Shown here piece after piece: positions 59,408 to 64,000 of a stretch of 64,000 nt of DNA. The translations under genes and the position numbers were made by a program. A model generated the notes under the pieces. It saw only the letters and a program-made list of their open reading frames with translations. It did not search any database and was not told the DNA's origin. This stretch comes from Deltaproteobacteria bacterium (lineage in GTDB: Bacteria > Myxococcota_A > UBA796 > SXON01): contig CANLGL010000012.1 in the NCBI GenBank assembly GCA_947490345.1, forward strand, positions 1 through 64,000, given 5' to 3'. Every line of letters begins with the position of its first letter. The first letter of the stretch is position 1.

Positions 59408-60742
59408 CTACGGCGTCGGAAACAGCGCCGTGCCGCCTACGACGCCGACAGTTCCCCGCGTATTGGTCAGGAGGGGCTCGTCGATGCCGTCGCCGTCGAA
59501 GTCGAGGTGGTCTACGCTCGCGGCGTACCAGTCAATGCGACGGTCGTAGGTTGAGATGCCGATGGTGCCGGAGAGGCGGACGCCGCGGAACAGGTAGGTG
59601 TCGCCCTCGTAACCCCAGGGATTCACCACGGGCCCGACCCCCGTCCCCACGTCGGCGTGACCGTCTTCGTCCGCGTCGCCGAGTCCCCCCGCGGCGGACG
59701 GCAGGAAGGTGTCGGTGTCGCCCACGATCGTCGCGAACGGGGAGAGCGCGGCCGCTTCGAGCAGCGGCGCGCCGACCAGATGCACCGCACCGTCGTCCGC
59801 GGCCTCGTACACCCACGCATCCTCGAGCCCGTCCCCGTCCACGTCCCCGAGGAAGCCACCCAGTCCCGCAATGTTCTCGCCGGTCGCGATGGGGAAGCTG
59901 CCGCCGGCGGACAACAGGTCGCCAGGGAACAGGACGTCGGGCGCGAGCAGCTCCATCAGGCCGTCACCGTCGAGGTCGCCGGCGGAGACGGGGCCGGGGT
60001 ACCCGCTGGACGCGTTGCTCCAGCTCACCGGCAGGTCGGGGAATCGCCAGGGCGCGCCGCCCACCGTGAAGCCGGGCTCCAAGAGGCGCTCTCGGGGCAT
60101 GACGTACTCGCCGACCTGGAGGAGCACACCGGCACCCGCATCGAGCGCCCCGAGCAGACGGACGGTTTGGTTGGCCATCTCCGGGACCGGAACCTCCGTG
60201 GACCATCCGGGCCAGTCGGTGTTCGCGACGGTGAACCACTCGTACATCGCCGCGCCCGAGTACACCCTCACCGCCCCCCAGCCACTCGCGACGAACTCGT
60301 CCGCCCCGTCCCCGTCGAGGTCGCCGGCGCTGGTGGTGTTCGCTTCGTACAGGTGCATGGCCGCGCCACCGTCCGACCAACCCCGAGAGCTCAGGAGGAG
60401 ATAGTCGGTGGAGCCATCTCGGTAAAAGTAGTCATGGTTGATGTAGTCGGCTCGGCCGTCCCGATCGAAGTCGCCGGCCGGGGACCACCCGCCATCCCCG
60501 TAGAAGGCGATCATGAACGGCCCATCCTCACCATTGCAGTCCTGATCGATCTCGTCCCACTCAAACCAGGAGTCGATTGCCCCCGGATAGGCAAGCGGGT
60601 CGAGGTCGTCGCAGTCGTCAGGCGGCAGCCAGCCGTCGCCGTCCTGGTCGATGATGGGGCTGGGGGCGGTGTCGGCTGCCCGCGGGGCCATGTCGGCGGC
60701 CTCCGGGACTGGGCAGGCGGCAAAGAAAAAGAGTGTGCTCAT
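59408..60742 (-). CDS. FG-GAP lipoprotein
   Basis: 444 residues from ATG 60742; lipobox STLFFFAAC. One MopE-type segment lies at about 30-75 (DQDGDGWLPPDDCDDLDPLAYPGAID, DQDCNGEDG). FG-GAP propeller repeats follow: GDFDRDGRADYINH, GDLDGDGADEFVASG, GDLDGDGLMELLAPD, GDVDGDGLEDAWVYE, GDADEDGHADVGTG and FDGDGIDEPLLTN. Its ATG overlaps the stop of the upstream secreted-protein gene by four bases (ATGA), so the two are expressed together. Confidence 0.8.
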   Translation of the reverse strand: MSTLFFFAACPVPEAADMAPRAADTAPSPIIDQDGDGWLPPDDCDDLDPLAYPGAIDSWFEWDEIDQDCNGEDGPFMIAFYGDGGWSPAGDFDRDGRADYINHDYFYRDGSTDYLLLSSRGWSDGGAAMHLYEANTTSAGDLDGDGADEFVASGWGAVRVYSGAAMYEWFTVANTDWPGWSTEVPVPEMANQTVRLLGALDAGAGVLLQVGEYVMPRERLLEPGFTVGGAPWRFPDLPVSWSNASSGYPGPVSAGDLDGDGLMELLAPDVLFPGDLLSAGGSFPIATGENIAGLGGFLGDVDGDGLEDAWVYEAADDGAVHLVGAPLLEAAALSPFATIVGDTDTFLPSAAGGLGDADEDGHADVGTGVGPVVNPWGYEGDTYLFRGVRLSGTIGISTYDRRIDWYAASVDHLDFDGDGIDEPLLTNTRGTVGVVGGTALFPTP

Positions 60743-61977
60743 CGCCACGCCTCCCGGTAGGGCTCCTCGGCAGCAGCCGCGGTGCCCTCGAAGCGCTCCA
60801 GCGGGAAGCCCGGTCCCGGCGTCCCATCCGGCAGCGACGGGCTCTGCGAGCCCGAAAACACGATCCACTCACCTGACGGCAGGCGCACCGGGTCGGGGTC
60901 CAGACGCGTCTGGGAGTCGCCCGACCAGTTTCCGACCGTGTTCGTCGGATTCGACCGTGCCACCAGATCGTCAGTGCCGCCGGGGTCGGCGTCGGCGACC
61001 GCCCTGACGACGAAGTCGGTGCCATAGACGCGCCCCGCGGTCTCGGGACCCAAGACACCGCGCCAGATTCCCCACCCGTAGCGACGACCGTTGACCGGCG
61101 GGCCAGCCGCTTTGGTGTGGTTGCCTGCGAAGTAGAGGGCGAGGCCGCGATCGAATACAACAGGAACGGCATCGACATCCTTGAGGTCTTCGTACCGGTC
61201 CCAGATCAGGCGGTTTCCGAGCGTGTCGGGGTCCTCGCCCGCCTGCCAACGGTAGCCAGTCGCTACGCAGATGTTCACTTTACCGAGTTTCTCCCCCGCT
61301 ACCTCGTGCAGTCCACTCTTGCTGTTCCACAACGTCTCGTCGGTCCCCGCCACCTGGTAGAAGCCCCCCGTGGTGCGATACCACGCCTCGCCGAACGCGT
61401 TCCCCCATGGCAGGAGGGCCGTGGCGATTCGCTTGACGTGGGTGCCGGGCACGAAGTCAGGTGGCGTCGTGGTTTGCCCATCGTACTCGGTCGCGTTGGC
61501 GTGGATGGTCAGTTCTGCGGTGTAGTAGACATACAGCCACTCCGCACCATCGACCTCCAACTCACAGGCGGCCGGCACCCCCAACCACAACGGCACCTGC
61601 TCCGTCGCACCGCCGATGACGAAGTCGTGGTACCTCGCCACCAGGAAATACGGCCCCTTCACGTCCTGCGCGAACGTCGGCGAATCACACCAGTAGGCGA
61701 CAATCGCGGCGGAGCTGTTCGTGTCGTTGGGATTGTCACCGCCCGGTCCGAACACAGTTTTGTCGTTCTCGGCCGTGGTGTACCGCCCCAGCAGCATCAG
61801 CCAGCCCCTGTCATTCTTGAGCTTCAAGACGTGGGCGTCTTTGTACAAGGCCATCGAGGCATCATGCGTGTCGAATGAGCGCGGCTCCGTCTGGCTGGGG
61901 ATTGCGGTGCTCTGAAGCTCGCTGTTCACGAGGTCGAACACGTAGCGCGCCGCCCCCGCCGTGCTGCCATCGAACAC
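60739..61977 (-). CDS. probable beta-propeller protein, 5' end broken by a frameshift
   Basis: About 412 residues if started at GTG 61977. The sequence is strand-rich, with repeated patterns such as GRYTTAENDKTVFGPGGDN, YFLVARYHDFVIGG, GRRYGWGIWRGVL and IVFSGSQSPSLPDG, like five-bladed propellers of glycosyl-hydrolase 43/sialidase-type proteins; no catalytic set can be assigned. No signal peptide precedes it in this frame. A protein-like segment continues upstream in another frame (61990-62126), so the true gene probably started earlier and carries a frameshift. It is coupled to the FG-GAP lipoprotein downstream. Confidence 0.6.
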   Translation of the reverse strand: MFDGSTAGAARYVFDLVNSELQSTAIPSQTEPRSFDTHDASMALYKDAHVLKLKNDRGWLMLLGRYTTAENDKTVFGPGGDNPNDTNSSAAIVAYWCDSPTFAQDVKGPYFLVARYHDFVIGGATEQVPLWLGVPAACELEVDGAEWLYVYYTAELTIHANATEYDGQTTTPPDFVPGTHVKRIATALLPWGNAFGEAWYRTTGGFYQVAGTDETLWNSKSGLHEVAGEKLGKVNICVATGYRWQAGEDPDTLGNRLIWDRYEDLKDVDAVPVVFDRGLALYFAGNHTKAAGPPVNGRRYGWGIWRGVLGPETAGRVYGTDFVVRAVADADPGGTDDLVARSNPTNTVGNWSGDSQTRLDPDPVRLPSGEWIVFSGSQSPSLPDGTPGPGFPLERFEGTAAAAEEPYREAWR

Positions 61978-61989
61978 CTCGTTAGACTG

Positions 61990-62126
61990 GGCCCATCGAC
62001 GTTGATGCCCGCCCCGGTGAACAGTCCGAAGGTCGTGGGCCAGACTTCGCGGTCGTCGCTTTCCTGGAAGGCGAACTTCAGCCGCATGTCCCCGGTGAGG
62101 TTGAGTACGTCCATCAGGGCGCGCAC
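61990..62126 (-). pseudogene. out-of-frame 5' fragment of the propeller gene
   Basis: This frame encodes RLKFAFQESDDREVWPTT followed by FGLFTGAGINVDGP and then runs into low-complexity residues, while the downstream gene opens in another frame with SNEVFDGSTAG. The hydrophobic and strand pattern is protein-like, unlike the antisense frames. A single indel near 61985-61997 would join them. Sequencing error and true decay are both possible. Confidence 0.4.
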
Positions 62127-62211
62127 CGCCTTGATGCCGGCGCCGCAGAGCGGCGGCCGCCCTCGGCTTCCTCGACCACCGCGGAACGAGTCGGTGGAAT
62201 ACCCTCGCCCG

Positions 62212-62718
62212 ATGATCGAGCCCTACCGCGAGCTGCGCCCCGAGATCCACCCCGCCGCATGGGTCCACCCCGGCGCGCATCTCCTCGGCGACGTGCACCT
62301 CGCCTCGGGCGTGAGTGTCTGGCCGACGGTGGTCCTTCGCGGCGACCAGGGCCGCATCACCATCGGCGAGGACACCAACCTCCAGGACGGCACCATCGCC
62401 CACGGCACCGGCGGCGTGTCGGTGGTGACCATCGGCGCCCGCTGCACCGTCGGCCACCGCGCCATCCTCCACGGCTGCACCGTCGAGGACGACGTGCTCG
62501 TCGGCATGGGCAGCATCCTGTTGGACCACGCCCACGTCGAGAGCTGGTGCATCATCGGCGCCGGTGCGCTGGTTCCGGGTGGGCTCCGCATTCCGTCGGG
62601 TTCGCTGGTGCTCGGGGCGCCTGCGCGGGTGGTACGGACACTGCGTGAGGCGGATCGTGAGCGCATCCGCCACGGGTGTCGCGAGTACCTGAGGCTGATG
62701 GCGGGGTACCGGGGGTGA
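62212..62718 (+). CDS. gamma-carbonic-anhydrase-like hexapeptide protein (YrdA/PaaY type)
   Basis: 168 residues from ATG 62212. It is a left-handed beta-helix of hexapeptide repeats (VHPGAHLLGDVHLASGVSVW, VVLRGDQGRITIGEDTNLQDG). The three expected metal-binding His lie in TVGHRAILHGCTV and LLDHAHVESW. A C-terminal helix (LREADRERIRHGCREYLRLM) completes the trimer form. The family contains active carbonic anhydrases and thioesterase or unknown-role members; this lacks nothing obvious. It is convergent with the helicase gene, 46 bp away. Confidence 0.87.
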   Translation: MIEPYRELRPEIHPAAWVHPGAHLLGDVHLASGVSVWPTVVLRGDQGRITIGEDTNLQDGTIAHGTGGVSVVTIGARCTVGHRAILHGCTVEDDVLVGMGSILLDHAHVESWCIIGAGALVPGGLRIPSGSLVLGAPARVVRTLREADRERIRHGCREYLRLMAGYRG

Positions 62719-62764
62719 GGATGGGGTATGGCCCGTGTCCTTGTTCGATGCCGGGAGCTGACGG

Positions 62765-63997
62765 CTACTCGAACGTCTTGCCCCCCACCGTCCCCGCCGG
62801 CGGCTTCGCTCGTCGAGCCGCCGCGCTCCGGATTCCCTCCGCGGTCGTCGTCTTGCGCGTGCGCGCGGAGCGCAACGCTTCGCCGGTGTCGAGCTTGCCG
62901 CCGGCGGCGAGGCGCTCCACTTCTGCGAGCAGGTGGCGATCCCGGTCGGTGACCAGGTTGAACACCCGCCCCTGACGCCCCATGCGACCGACACGGCCGA
63001 TGCGGTGCATGTAGTCGCTGGCGCGCTCGGGAAGCTCCCAGTTCAAGACGAAGGCGAGGTCACTGAGATCGAGCCCGCGGCCGGCCAGCTCGGTGGTGAC
63101 CAGCACCCGGCCAACGCCGGCCACAAAGCCCTTGATCGCCTTCTGACGCTCACGCGGAAGCAGCCCGCCGTGCACCACCACGACATCGTGCCCGCGCTCC
63201 TTGAGCGCGACGGCGGCGATGTCAGCGGTCTCGCGGCGGTTCGCGAAGATGATGCCGCGCGCCTTGGGACCGATGGAGACGAGCAGATCGCTGGCGGCAT
63301 CGGCGCGAGCGCTGGCCTTGACGGGGATGTTCTTGACCTGAAGGCTCTCCGGCGCGGTGTGGGCGTCCTTGGAGAGCAGCAGCGCGGGCTTCTCGGGGCG
63401 CGTGCTGAGCCAGTGCCGGATCGGCTCCGGCAGGGTGGCGGACATCCACCACGGGAGCGCGGTCGAGGCGGCAGCGACGATCGCCTCGACGGGACCGCGC
63501 TGACCGGGCGACAACAGCGTGTCTGCTTCGTCGACGACGAGGATGCGCACGTCGGTCAGGTCCACCTGGCCGTCGGCGACGAGGCGCGCGAGCCGCGGAG
63601 GGTTGGCGACGAGGATGTCCATGACCTGGCGCAGTGTGATGTTGGTGTCGTGCCCGGATTCTCCGCCGGCCACCGCCCGCACCCGCAAGCGTGCGGCGTG
63701 TGTCAACGTTTTGACGACCTTGGTCGTCTGGGTGACCAACTCGCGCGTGCTGGTCAGCACCACCGCGCGCGGGCGGGCCGGAACGGTCGCCTGACCGTCG
63801 GTCTCTTCGACGGCCTTGATCCGTTGGACCAGCGGCACCGCGTAGGCGAGGGTCTTGCCCGAGCCGGTCCGCGCGACGGCGACCGCCGACTTCCCGTGGA
63901 GAAAGGCGGGAATGGCGAGGCGTTGCACCGGGGTCGGGCTACGGATTCCTGCGGCGTCGAGCACCGCGACGAGCTCAGGGAGGACCCCGAATTCCAT
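62765..63997 (-). CDS. DEAD-box RNA helicase
   Basis: 410 residues, ATG at 63997 just inside the window edge. Motifs: Q motif GIRSPTPVQRLAIP, Walker A ARTGSGKT, motif Ia variant TSTRELVTQ (usually P-T-R-E-L), motif II VDEAD, motif III MSATLP, motif V TELAGRGLDL and motif VI HRIGRVGRMG. Motif Ib reads VANPPRL rather than T-P-G-R, a divergence in RNA contact. The C-terminal 55 residues are basic and Ala-rich, typical of RNA-binding tails in RhlE-like enzymes. A role in ribosome assembly or RNA decay is likely. Confidence 0.9.
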   Translation of the reverse strand: MEFGVLPELVAVLDAAGIRSPTPVQRLAIPAFLHGKSAVAVARTGSGKTLAYAVPLVQRIKAVEETDGQATVPARPRAVVLTSTRELVTQTTKVVKTLTHAARLRVRAVAGGESGHDTNITLRQVMDILVANPPRLARLVADGQVDLTDVRILVVDEADTLLSPGQRGPVEAIVAAASTALPWWMSATLPEPIRHWLSTRPEKPALLLSKDAHTAPESLQVKNIPVKASARADAASDLLVSIGPKARGIIFANRRETADIAAVALKERGHDVVVVHGGLLPRERQKAIKGFVAGVGRVLVTTELAGRGLDLSDLAFVLNWELPERASDYMHRIGRVGRMGRQGRVFNLVTDRDRHLLAEVERLAAGGKLDTGEALRSARTRKTTTAEGIRSAAARRAKPPAGTVGGKTFE

Positions 63998-64000
63998 GAA

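Overview
The window is a dense, GC-rich stretch that looks like a chromosomal segment of a myxobacterium-type organism (phylum Myxococcota). The evidence is: two secreted proteins with MYXO-CTERM-type tails (Cys-Gly-Cys, hydrophobic helix, basic end); Asp-rich MopE-type and FG-GAP surface lipoproteins; FHA, PilZ, ECF-sigma and hybrid-kinase signalling proteins; a good sigma-54 promoter match; and proteins that join an MJ0042 zinc ribbon, a GYF-like domain, a membrane helix and TPRs, as at the N-terminus of the gliding protein AgmX/GltJ. No rRNA, tRNA, CRISPR array, insertion sequence or phage gene was seen.

Layout. 1-13432: a class I glutamine amidotransferase, then a long minus-strand run (ECF sigma factor, FecR-like anti-sigma, repeat lipoprotein, PcrA/UvrD helicase, two ZnR-GYF-TM-TPR paralogues, zf-TFIIB protein), then a beta-barrel-like protein, a 2Fe-2S ferredoxin and a DUF1015 protein. 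13433-14158: a gene-free region with duplicated palindromes. 14159-23784: two MYXO-CTERM proteins (one a metalloprotease-like protein whose 3' end runs into a dispersed repeat), a phospholipid-methyltransferase-like gene, an FHA protein, a GST, two GNATs, a coiled-coil membrane protein, lipoproteins, a YdcZ-type membrane protein and a glucose/sorbosone-dehydrogenase-like protein.

23802-41954 is the most interesting block. A 3254-residue megasynthase (KS-AT-ACP-KS-3xACP-KR-DH-PPTase, related to PUFA and heterocyst-glycolipid synthases) is divergent from an outer-membrane-like protein, a receiver-HATPase protein, a PilZ/LuxD-like acyl-ACP thioesterase/methyltransferase fusion and a multi-domain hybrid kinase. 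A degenerate-receiver EAL protein follows on the opposite strand. I infer a lipid-synthesis locus under phosphorelay and c-di-GMP control. All four ACP domains carry Thr where phosphopantetheine normally attaches to Ser.

42043-53142: a TetR regulator, serA-serC, a DUF1292 gene, another FG-GAP/MopE lipoprotein, a TPR protein, two overlapping radical SAM genes with neighbouring lipoproteins, and a fused alpha-beta E1 thiamine-diphosphate dehydrogenase. 53145-64000: a Phd/VapC-type and an Xre/RES-type toxin-antitoxin module, a MopE protein ending in a fibrinogen-like domain, an SRAP peptidase, two secreted propeller-like proteins (one apparently frameshifted), a gamma-carbonic-anhydrase-like protein and a DEAD-box helicase.
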